Positions 1 to 5,129 are shown, numbered from the stretch's first letter. The stretch: 6,411 nt of DNA from Promethearchaeota archaeon (GCA_016839425.1 JAEOUI010000167.1:1-6411); one strand, 5' to 3'. The notes: generated by a model from the letters alone, not told the origin. Translations and numbers: made by a program.

Positions 1-18
1 AAAAAAAAAGATTTTTTT
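1..18 (-). terminator. Poly-T terminator after the membrane protein gene
   Basis: The stop codon of the minus-strand membrane protein gene runs straight into an A-run and then, on the minus strand, a run of nine T (plus-strand A 1-9). The plus-strand segment 1-20 is nine A, then GA, then nine T, so it is also self-complementary. Archaeal RNA polymerase stops readily at U-runs, so this is a plausible terminator for the minus-strand gene. It lies at the window edge, and the call rests on base composition alone. Confidence 0.45.
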
Positions 19-420
19 TTAAAAAAACTGTTTTATTTTTTCTTCTTGTTGTAAATAAACTAAAAAAAGAAGAACAGCAATTAGTATTGTCAGGAAGATA
101 GAACCATAAATTGCATCGCTAAATGACGAAAGATTGATAAAAACCAATATCAAATCCATTATTAACCAGATTAAATTCATATATACTAATACTTTAATTT
201 GAATCCACTGTTTGGCAAGGCATCCATAAAGAGAACCTATTGCGAATCCAAGGTAGACAGCCCCTATTAAATGACATAATGTTATGGTATCTTCTATAAC
301 ACTCAAACCAAAAATCGGTCCTGAAATCTCTGGAACCCAAAAAACTATTGTGTATATTAAATTAAAAATAAAATGGATTGCAAAAACAATTCTCGTAAAT
401 TTTAATATTTCGTTTGTCAA
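19..420 (-). CDS. Four-helix integral membrane protein of unknown function
   Basis: I do not recognise the family. The 133-aa product is very hydrophobic, with four predicted membrane helices at about residues 9-29, 46-67, 75-97 and 104-123. It has a short polar N-terminus and a charged C-terminal tail (QQEEKIKQFF). There is no signal peptide, no catalytic motif and no cysteine pair. Its pattern, a Pro/Gly turn after helix 1 and a GAVYLGFAIGS stretch in helix 2, resembles several small four-helix DUF families, but I cannot choose one. The start is TTG at 420-418; an in-frame TGA lies two codons further upstream, and no ATG occurs before residue 81, so TTG is the only sensible start. It diverges from the small-protein/NifU unit and ends in a poly-T run. 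Confidence is high that it is a real membrane protein gene and low on function. Confidence 0.7.
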   Translation of the reverse strand: MTNEILKFTRIVFAIHFIFNLIYTIVFWVPEISGPIFGLSVIEDTITLCHLIGAVYLGFAIGSLYGCLAKQWIQIKVLVYMNLIWLIMDLILVFINLSSFSDAIYGSIFLTILIAVLLFLVYLQQEEKIKQFF

Positions 421-458
421 GATATATCACGGTGTGTTTTAAACAGAATACAAATTTC

Positions 459-468
459 CTATAAATAT
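459..468. promoter_or_regulatory. Possible bidirectional TATA element in the divergent spacer
   Basis: The sequence TATAAATATT lies in the spacer between the minus-strand membrane protein gene and the plus-strand small-protein gene. It reads as a TATA box on both strands. On the minus strand it sits about 45 bp before the TTG start. On the plus strand a transcript would begin near 490, downstream of the GTG at 472, which argues against that GTG as the real start. No transcript data are available, and AT-rich spacers produce such matches easily. Confidence 0.3.
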
Positions 469-542
469 TAAGTGATAAATGTATTGATTTTTTTGTATTT
501 AAATGTATATTGGAGAATAAATGAGACAAGATACGAAGCACA

Positions 543-553
543 TTTTTATATTT
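543..553 (+). promoter_or_regulatory. TATA box for a leaderless start at 574
   Basis: The sequence TTTTTATATTT is centred about 26 bp before the ATG at 574. That is the spacing expected for an archaeal TATA box driving a leaderless transcript. It supports ATG 574 as the start of the small helical protein over the upstream GTG at 472. Confidence 0.4.
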
Positions 554-573
554 CATGTAATATTACCAAGCAC

Positions 574-855
574 ATGCCAGATAACACATCGGTATTATTA
601 TATATCAAACAAATGCTCGGAGATCTCATCTACATTAACGGTATCATTGCTACGGAATTGATCAATATTACAGAAAATACGGCGGCCATGCGTCATGGTG
701 AAGAATTCTTGAATAAAAGTCAATGCAGGCCAGAACACGATCAACTTAAAAAGAATATAATCAATATTGTTAAGACTTACAAGCGACAACCCGAATCATT
801 CCTCGAAATTTTAGATAAGCATGTGCTAAAGCACTTGGAAGACCCCGAGGATTGA
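574..855 (+). CDS. Small helical protein of unknown function, upstream partner of the NifU-like gene
   Basis: Unrecognised 93-aa soluble protein, predicted mostly alpha-helical. Helices are likely at residues 6-34, 40-48, 54-70 and 74-88, with an acidic C-terminus (EDPED). It has one cysteine (C51) and four histidines (H41, H55, H83, H87) and no membrane segment. The frame stays open upstream to a GTG at 472, but those extra 34 residues (starting MINVLIFLYLNVYW) are out of keeping with the rest. ATG 574 has a TATA box at leaderless distance, so I prefer it. The stop codon TGA 853-855 overlaps a TTG that could start the NifU-like gene, and the preferred ATG of that gene is only 8 bp beyond the stop. 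The two are therefore almost certainly co-transcribed and probably translationally coupled. A role beside Fe-S assembly is inferred from that arrangement only. Confidence 0.65.
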   Translation: MPDNTSVLLYIKQMLGDLIYINGIIATELINITENTAAMRHGEEFLNKSQCRPEHDQLKKNIINIVKTYKRQPESFLEILDKHVLKHLEDPED

Positions 856-863
856 ATAGAAAA

Positions 864-1301
864 ATGCCAAAGGATCCATTTGACGAATTCTGCGATGAAC
901 TTGAAAAGCAAATTATTAAAAAAGACATTGAAGATCATAACGAGCGGATCGTCCAACTATTTCTAGAACCTAAAAATTTGGGGCGGATGCCCGAGAATGA
1001 GACAAGCGCATTTCGAAGCGAACGGGGCAAGAAAGGAGAACTCCTGGAACTTTATCTAAAAATAAATCATAAAGGAACGGTGCAGAAAGCCAGCTTTTTT
1101 ACGGACGGATGTGGATGCATGATAGCTGTAGCGAGCCAAGCAACGCTCCTGATTGAGGGGAAAACTTTAGAAGATGTGGAAAGTTTAAGTGTAGAAGACA
1201 TTATTAGAGCTTTAGGAGGCCTGCCCAATGACGAGATACACTGCGCGGAATTGACCGTATCCACTCTCAAGAGTCTAGTAAAAAATTACAAAACGAAATA
1301 A
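864..1301 (+). CDS. NifU/IscU-type Fe-S cluster assembly scaffold, atypical (first Cys missing)
   Basis: The 145-aa protein belongs to the NifU N-terminal/IscU family (COG0822), whose members build Fe-S clusters on three Cys and pass them to apo-proteins in the cytoplasm. From ATG 864, residues 1-33 form a charged helical extension; the scaffold fold covers about 35-143. Family landmarks are NLGRM at 38-42, the TDGCGC strand-turn with C83 (and an extra C85), GKTLEDV at 99-105, GGLP at 118-121 and IHCAEL at 125-130 with C127. In the usual members of this subgroup the first cluster ligand lies in GPCGD; here the segment reads GKKGE (55-59), so Cys becomes K57 and the conserved Asp becomes E59. 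This looks like a specialised or altered scaffold. A TTG at 852, overlapping the upstream TGA, would add four residues. ATG 864 is preferred because a GAGG at 847-850 precedes it by 13 bp. It is read with the small gene upstream. Confidence 0.85.
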   Translation: MPKDPFDEFCDELEKQIIKKDIEDHNERIVQLFLEPKNLGRMPENETSAFRSERGKKGELLELYLKINHKGTVQKASFFTDGCGCMIAVASQATLLIEGKTLEDVESLSVEDIIRALGGLPNDEIHCAELTVSTLKSLVKNYKTK

Positions 1302-1362
1302 TTCATAAAAAAGAAAGCAAAATTTAATTAAGTTAGAATCGTGTAGAAAAGAAATAGAAAGT

Positions 1363-1389
1363 AAAAAAAAATTTAGTTTATCTTTTTTT
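1363..1389. terminator. Bidirectional A/T-run terminators between convergent units
   Basis: A run of nine A (1363-1371) gives a U-run for transcripts of the minus-strand PKD remnant, just past its stop. A run of seven T (1383-1389), inside the 3' end of that remnant, gives a U-run for transcripts leaving the NifU-like gene. No stable hairpin is visible, which is normal for archaeal U-tract termination. Confidence 0.4.
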
Positions 1390-1662
1390 CTTGTATAGAA
1401 CGATACCAGAGATTCCAATCACGGAAATGATTGATATTCCACCTATCGAGCTGAGAATTGCTTGATCGAAACTAACGAAATCGCTTGAATTTTCGCCATC
1501 CATTAGAGTATTGGAGGAAACATTAATAGTTAAATTGTAGAAAGTGGTATCCCCGTCAAAATCACATACGACCAAGCGTACATTATAAATTCCTGCTTTA
1601 TTGTATTGGTGTGTTGGATTTTGCAAGTAGCTTGTGCTTCCATCCTAAATATCTCTTGCCAT
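1378..1662 (-). pseudogene. 3' remnant of a PKD-domain, membrane-anchored surface protein gene
   Basis: The readable end encodes the C-terminal half of a PKD domain followed by an anchor. It reads NPTHQYNKAGIYNVRLVVCD and then a final strand FYNLTINV, matching the PKD consensus (NPTHTY, GTYTVTLTVTD). A Ser/Asn linker follows, then a membrane helix (SSIGGISIISVIGISGIVLY) and KKKR, the usual layout of an archaeal cell-surface anchor. An open frame can begin at a TTG (1626), but PKD homology continues upstream of it as DGSTSYLQ and is broken by an in-frame TAG at 1647-1645, exactly where the second Gly of the PKD motif DFGDGS is expected. A TAA lies three codons before the ATG at 1662, next to an A8 tract, and I find no PKD sequence beyond. 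The N-terminal part, signal peptide and any further domains are missing. I therefore call it a decayed gene fragment; a living 82-aa protein from the TTG is possible but unlikely. Confidence 0.7.
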
Positions 1663-1863
1663 TTTTTTTTAAGATAGTATGAGTTAGCGGATTGATAATT
1701 TTATTCATTTTTTAAATCCTAAAATTCAATAATTTTATTGATAGTTTTCCAACACATATCCTATAATAAAAAATCGTTTGGCATAAAAGGAGAATTTTTA
1801 TTCAAAACCAAGAAAAAAATTATTTGAGAATCATTCCTAGAAAAATAAAAGAAAAGCAGTAAT
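1663..1863. other. AT-rich spacer between the PKD remnant and prs
   Basis: No convincing gene, RNA or repeat is seen here. A minus-strand ORF from an ATG at 1708 runs only about 34 codons, overlaps the PKD remnant in another frame and has no recognisable features. The stretch probably holds decayed sequence from the lost surface protein gene plus the upstream region of prs. Confidence 0.4.
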
Positions 1864-1874
1864 TTATTTAATAT
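1864..1874 (+). promoter_or_regulatory. TATA box of prs
   Basis: The element TTATTTAATAT is centred 29 bp before the prs ATG, and no Shine-Dalgarno sequence lies between. This fits a leaderless or near-leaderless archaeal mRNA. The identical 11-mer precedes the UPF0200 kinase gene on the other strand. Confidence 0.5.
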
Positions 1875-1897
1875 TAAATTAAAAAAGTGAAAAACAC

Positions 1898-2806
1898 ATG
1901 GAAAAAATATTGGTTGTAGGTCCCTCATCTCAAATTCTTGGCGTGAAAATTGCGAACGAATTAGGAATTAAACGCGTTATAAACACTCAAACGAAAACTT
2001 TTGCCGATGGAGAAAATTATTTGAGACTAGACATCGAAGACGAGACAGCGGTTCAAGGAAGTGAAACTATTATAGTACAATCAACCGGTCCAAGCGCCAG
2101 CGGGAATCAAAATGCTCGATTATTTGAGCTACTCATGATGATTTCGGCAATAAAAAGAATGGGGGCCTCTAAAATCATTGTTGTCATACCTTATCTTGCA
2201 TATGCTCGCCAAGACAAGGTATTTCGACCAGGTGAATGCGAATTTGCTAACATTATCTTGAAAACCATTGATCTCATGGAAATAAACGAGTTATATGTCG
2301 TTGATGTTCACGCACCAGATGTTCTAAAAGAACTCATAACTAACAAGGTAGTTAACATTGACTCCATGAAAGCATTGGCGGACTACATCAAGGGAATTGG
2401 TGCCAAAGATATAGTGGTTGTATCTCCTGATAAAGGGGCCGTCGAAAGATCGAAAGCATTTGCAAAACATTTTGGAGACAATGTACCCGTGGAATATTTC
2501 GAGAAAAAAAGGGATGTAAAAACTGGAGAAATCGAAATGGAAGGAAAATTAACCCTCAAGGACAAGGACGTGGTAATATCCGACGACATCATCGCTACGG
2601 GCGGTACAATGGCTAAAGCCATCGAGATATCGAAAAAAAGTGGAGCAAATAAGATCTTTGCAGTAGCGACACACGCATTACTCTTAGAACAGGCAAAATT
2701 TAGAATCTTATCTGCGGGTGCTGACGAAATCATTGGAACAGATTCTATTGATAATGAGGTCAGCAAGGTCTCTTTAGCAAAAGCCATTGCGGATTATTTA
2801 AAATAA
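1898..2806 (+). CDS. prs: Ribose-phosphate diphosphokinase (PRPP synthase), archaeal type
   Basis: Transfers pyrophosphate from ATP to ribose 5-phosphate, giving PRPP for purine, pyrimidine, NAD, His and Trp synthesis in the cytoplasm. The 302-aa length is near that of archaeal enzymes and shorter than typical bacterial ones (about 315). The two tandem phosphoribosyltransferase-like domains are complete. FADGE is at 35-39, the ATP-site segment ARQDK at 103-107 with FRPGE at 109-113, and the Mg/ATP-binding DVHAP at 136-140. The pyrophosphate loop SPDKGAVER is at 176-184, the flexible-loop basic motif KKR at 203-205, and the ribose-phosphate loop DDIIATGGT at 229-237. No catalytic residue appears lost. 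It starts at ATG 1898 with a TATA box at leaderless distance and no SD. It is transcribed alone and converges on the UPF0200 kinase gene with 5 bp between stops. Confidence 0.97.
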   Translation: MEKILVVGPSSQILGVKIANELGIKRVINTQTKTFADGENYLRLDIEDETAVQGSETIIVQSTGPSASGNQNARLFELLMMISAIKRMGASKIIVVIPYLAYARQDKVFRPGECEFANIILKTIDLMEINELYVVDVHAPDVLKELITNKVVNIDSMKALADYIKGIGAKDIVVVSPDKGAVERSKAFAKHFGDNVPVEYFEKKRDVKTGEIEMEGKLTLKDKDVVISDDIIATGGTMAKAIEISKKSGANKIFAVATHALLLEQAKFRILSAGADEIIGTDSIDNEVSKVSLAKAIADYLK

Positions 2807-2825
2807 AATACTTATTTGTTTTTTT
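2801..2825. terminator. Shared bidirectional terminator between prs and the UPF0200 gene
   Basis: AAATAA (2801-2806) and TTATTT (2812-2817) form a perfect 6-bp inverted repeat around a 5-nt loop. Each arm contains the last Lys codon and stop of one of the two convergent genes. A run of seven T (2819-2825) follows for prs transcripts. Leftward, the minus strand reads T-rich through ATTTTATTTTAAA. The stem is all A-T and weak, so the T-tracts probably do most of the work. Confidence 0.45.
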
Positions 2826-3378
2826 CTATTATCTCCAAAACGATTTTTTTCGTCTTTTTTTTTAAGTCATCCATGGTGGAATCGTTAGATATTTTATATT
2901 CTGCATTATCCAAAACATCTTGCGACCCATATGCAATCTCTCGTTTATCTCGTTCAATTATCTCTTGAATATTCTTTGCGTCGTCGCTCCTCCCTCGATT
3001 CATCATCCGTTTTTTCCGCTCAGTTTCATCCATTACAATCGCAATTATTGGAAAAGATTGAAAATCCTTCTTGAAAACGGCGACTTCGGACATAGATCGC
3101 AGCCCATCAATAAAGATAATCGACTCAGGAGTATTTTTAATTAAATCCAAGCATTTAAGTGCAATTATTTCAGGACCATATTTCCTCCGCAATTCTTTAC
3201 CTATTTTTCCAAGATTTTCATCAATTGGATCAAGATTTCTAAGTCGAGCTTCGTTTCTTATAACGTCTCCCATTGTTATTACTATTCCAAGGTTTTTTAT
3301 GGCCTCTATTGCAGTTGATTTTCCAGATCCAGGCAACCCCGCAAAACCTATTATTATCTGCTTTCGAATTTTATCCAT
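2812..3378 (-). CDS. UPF0200-family P-loop nucleotide kinase-like protein
   Basis: The 188-aa product is a P-loop NTPase of the adenylate-kinase/dephospho-CoA-kinase superfamily and fits the archaeal UPF0200 family along its whole length. The Walker A loop GLPGSGKS is at 14-21. MGDVIRNEA (36-44) is the family hallmark after strand 2, and ENLGKIGKELRRKYGPE follows at 54-70. A Walker B-like strand ends in IDGLRS (90-95). The lid-like basic region MNRGRSDD is at 126-133, ERDKRE at 142-147, and ISNDST near 163-168 where the family has VNEGT. Automated pipelines often name such proteins dephospho-CoA kinase, but that activity has been assigned to another archaeal family (DUF359, Thermococcus TK1697), so the substrate is unknown. 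It starts at ATG 3378 with a TATA box 16-26 bp upstream. The N-terminus directly precedes the beta-strand leading to the P-loop, as is usual. Confidence 0.88.
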   Translation of the reverse strand: MDKIRKQIIIGFAGLPGSGKSTAIEAIKNLGIVITMGDVIRNEARLRNLDPIDENLGKIGKELRRKYGPEIIALKCLDLIKNTPESIIFIDGLRSMSEVAVFKKDFQSFPIIAIVMDETERKKRMMNRGRSDDAKNIQEIIERDKREIAYGSQDVLDNAEYKISNDSTMDDLKKKTKKIVLEIIEKNK

Positions 3379-3393
3379 TTGTCAAACTCTTTT

Positions 3394-3404
3394 ATATTAA
3401 ATAA
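3394..3404 (-). promoter_or_regulatory. TATA box of the UPF0200 kinase gene
   Basis: On the minus strand the element TTATTTAATAT ends 15 bp before the ATG and is centred about 21 bp from it, compatible with a leaderless transcript. It is identical to the 11-mer upstream of prs. Confidence 0.45.
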
Positions 3405-3564
3405 TTAGTTAAAAACTTAAAGTAACCTATTTCTAATGGTCAAAATTACTAATTAAAACCATGAGAATACGATTAATAAGAAGAGAAGCATTTTAACATT
3501 ATCTTTTAAACAACTATCAAAGATTTTTAATTATAAAATTTGACATATTTAGAGAATAATGGGC

Positions 3565-3588
3565 TTTTAAGGCGATTTCTCCTTAAAA
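3565..3588. repeat. Perfect 8-bp inverted repeat with 8-nt loop
   Basis: TTTTAAGG (3565-3572) and CCTTAAAA (3581-3588) are perfect reverse complements around the loop CGATTTCT. Two G-C pairs close the loop. A T-rich stretch follows. It could be a terminator hairpin, a protein-binding operator, or part of an RNA; the sequence does not decide. Confidence 0.4.
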
Positions 3589-3699
3589 TATTTCTTTATA
3601 TTTACAGCTTTTATAGAGATTAATCAACGAGTATTTAAAAGAAATTTTGTTCTACATAATGACAAGAGCATTCTAAATTGTAGATATTTTAGAGGGTAT

Positions 3700-3722
3700 A
3701 TTTATTTTTAAAGAAAATAAAT
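3700..3722. repeat. Perfect 9-bp A/T inverted repeat with 5-nt loop
   Basis: ATTTATTTT (3700-3708) and AAAATAAAT (3714-3722) are perfect reverse complements around TAAAG. All pairs are A-T, so chance is plausible in this composition. Its place about 160 bp before the JAMM gene makes an operator possible. Confidence 0.3.
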
Positions 3723-3788
3723 GTTTAAAAAAAATGCAACACAAACAAATAAAAATATAAATCTTACCATTTTTATAATGTAAGAGAG

Positions 3789-3800
3789 TTTATAAAATAT
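3789..3800 (+). promoter_or_regulatory. Possible TATA box of the JAMM gene
   Basis: TTTATAAAATAT is the best TATA-like element before the JAMM gene. It predicts a transcript start near 3820 and a leader of roughly 60 nt before the TTG start, unlike the leaderless layout of prs. The leader would include the short ORF at 3871. Confidence 0.35.
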
Positions 3801-3870
3801 CATAAATTATCTTAAGCGGGTAATAGAGAAAGGAAATTCACCACGGAAAATCAATAATCTAATAACATAC

Positions 3871-3885
3871 ATGTTCAAATATTGA
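3871..3885 (+). other. Four-codon leader ORF overlapping the JAMM TTG start
   Basis: ATG TTC AAA TAT TGA forms a minimal ORF whose TGA (3883-3885) overlaps the TTG start at 3882-3884 in another frame. If translated, a terminating ribosome would sit on the weak start, a layout suited to coupled re-initiation. It may equally be chance; no Shine-Dalgarno site is obvious before it. Confidence 0.25.
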
Positions 3886-5129
3886 CGAAACAAGAAGATC
3901 TCGACGAAGAAAAGGCGCGTGAGCAAAAAAGAAAAAATATTGAAGCAAACATTGGTGTGAAATTGACGAGTAATAACGAGGGAGAAAAAAAAACCTTCAA
4001 TGAATTATTAAAAGAATACGAGGAATCTTTATTAAAGCAAGATAATGATTCTTTTGATGCTGCAACTTCTCCCGTTTATTTAAGCTGGAAGGCTTATAAA
4101 AGAATAGCGGGATATGCATTACGGTATTCAAACGATCAGATCGATCCCACCGAGTGGCGAGAAGTTTACGGCCTTTTAATTGGTCATATTGAAGAAGGGA
4201 AGAGATTAATCGTAAGTGACGCCATCCCAATGACCGTGGGTGACGCTCATGGTGTAGAGTTCGAATATATTCACTACGCCGATTACGCAGAAATTGACGG
4301 TAATGTCTTTCAAAGGAGCATAGAAGATGGAAAAGAGGAATTTACAGTAGGATGGTGGCATTCTCATCCAGGAATGGGTCATTTTTTCAGCCCCACAGAC
4401 ACGGCAACTCAACTATACTACCAAAGCCTGAACCCATACGCCGTTGCTATCGAATTTGACCACCAAGAAAGATCAGAGGAAAACCTGGGGATTAAAGCGT
4501 TGAGACTCACTCGAATCGATGACGGAATGGATAGCCCATACGATTTTGTTGAACTGCGCTTCTTTGTAGACAGCGATAAGGAAATTCACGAGAAAATAAA
4601 GACTACCATCGTTAAAATGAATAAAAAAATGCCCGATGTATTAGGGGCGTTAGATTACATAGATACTACGATTGTGAAAAAGGAATTACCAAACCTGCAA
4701 AAGAAATTTAGTCTATTATTAAACCCAGAAGAGGAAGACGAAGAGGAATATAAATTCGAGGAGAAATCCTATATTTGGGAATCTGATTCAATTCCTTTAA
4801 CTAAAGGAGCACCAAAATTTCGAGCGAAAATTGAGAGCGAAATCGAACAATGCTCAATCCAGCTTGAAGGCCTTAAAAAGAAAAATGCAATAGAAAAATA
4901 TGATCAAAAAAAAGAACAATTTAAGGAGAAAATCAAGGCATTGCTTGATAAACCGAACGCTCAACTTCATAAAGTAATGGACGATTATGGTAAAACTTAC
5001 GAGATAATCCTTCCTTTTCGAGACTTTTTAGATAGCAAGGAGAGAAAAACTCTTGAAAATTTTGAAGAGTGGATTTATGGATATTTTAGAGTATTAGATA
5101 ACTTAAAATTCGCCCTAGCAAATCTTTAA
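3882..5129 (+). CDS. JAMM/MPN metalloprotease of the Rpn11/CSN5 type with long N- and C-terminal extensions
   Basis: Predicted zinc isopeptidase of the JAB1/MPN/Mov34 family, cytoplasmic. The MPN core covers about residues 65-230. The catalytic set is complete: E94 in EVYGLLIGH, H160 and H162 in WWHSHPGMGHF, S170 and D173 in SPTD, then TATQ. GW-x-HSHPG-x-G-x3-S-x2-D-x2-TQ is the signature of eukaryotic Rpn11 and CSN5, closer than to bacterial RadC or Mec+ types. Residues 1-60 are a charged helical extension. After the core come a helical stretch (232-280), an acidic patch (EEEDEEE, 283-289), a long Lys/Glu-rich probable coiled coil (312-355) and a helical end to 415. Simple archaeal JAMM proteins are far shorter. 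No ATG occurs in frame before residue 117, and the frame closes upstream at 3857, so TTG 3882 is the start. Likely substrates are ubiquitin- or SAMP-like conjugates (inference); no conjugation genes are nearby. Confidence 0.93.
   Translation: MTKQEDLDEEKAREQKRKNIEANIGVKLTSNNEGEKKTFNELLKEYEESLLKQDNDSFDAATSPVYLSWKAYKRIAGYALRYSNDQIDPTEWREVYGLLIGHIEEGKRLIVSDAIPMTVGDAHGVEFEYIHYADYAEIDGNVFQRSIEDGKEEFTVGWWHSHPGMGHFFSPTDTATQLYYQSLNPYAVAIEFDHQERSEENLGIKALRLTRIDDGMDSPYDFVELRFFVDSDKEIHEKIKTTIVKMNKKMPDVLGALDYIDTTIVKKELPNLQKKFSLLLNPEEEDEEEYKFEEKSYIWESDSIPLTKGAPKFRAKIESEIEQCSIQLEGLKKKNAIEKYDQKKEQFKEKIKALLDKPNAQLHKVMDDYGKTYEIILPFRDFLDSKERKTLENFEEWIYGYFRVLDNLKFALANL

Larger units (their letters stand above)
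3379..3881. other. 503-bp AT-rich spacer without a gene
   Basis: This divergent spacer lies between the UPF0200 gene (minus) and the JAMM gene (plus). No ORF over about 20 codons is convincing on either strand: ATGs at 3436, 3461, 3559, 3659 and 3721 all hit stops within 3 to 21 codons. I see no tRNA arms, no CTGA/TGATGA pair of a C/D-box RNA and no direct repeat array. It does hold the kinase promoter, two perfect inverted repeats (3565-3588 and 3700-3722), a TATA-like element near 3789 and a short leader ORF at 3871. Its size is large for a compact archaeal genome, so an unannotated small RNA is possible but not shown. Confidence 0.5.

Noticed and set aside
362..556. Minus-strand ORF of 64 codons across the divergent spacer.
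   Set aside because: It overlaps the start of the membrane protein gene in another frame, covers its promoter and has a low-complexity composition with no domain.
472..573. N-terminal extension of the small helical protein from GTG 472.
   Set aside because: The extra 34 residues are compositionally unlike the rest, the GTG sits at or before the likely transcript start, and ATG 574 has a TATA box at leaderless distance.
1645..1647. TAG in the PKD frame read as pyrrolysine or another recoding event.
   Set aside because: The upstream frame closes at a TAA within six codons and no PKD N-terminal half precedes it, so simple gene decay explains it better.
1626..1708. Minus-strand short ORF from ATG 1708 (about 34 codons).
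   Set aside because: It is very short, overlaps the PKD remnant in a different frame and has no recognisable motif.
2383..2787. Minus-strand ORF of 134 codons inside prs.
   Set aside because: It is antisense to the conserved C-terminal domain of PRPP synthase and has no independent features.
2812..3378. Calling the UPF0200 gene coaE (dephospho-CoA kinase).
   Set aside because: The MGDVIRNEA and RGRSDD segments identify UPF0200, whose substrate is unproven, so a CoA pathway name would overstate the evidence.
3071..3400. Plus-strand ORF of 109 codons over the UPF0200 gene.
   Set aside because: It is the antisense shadow of the well-supported P-loop protein; its sequence has no recognisable pattern.
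3379..3881. tRNA, C/D-box RNA or CRISPR repeats in the long spacer.
   Set aside because: No TTCGAAT-type T-arm, no paired TGATGA and CTGA boxes, and no repeated units of 20-40 bp were found.
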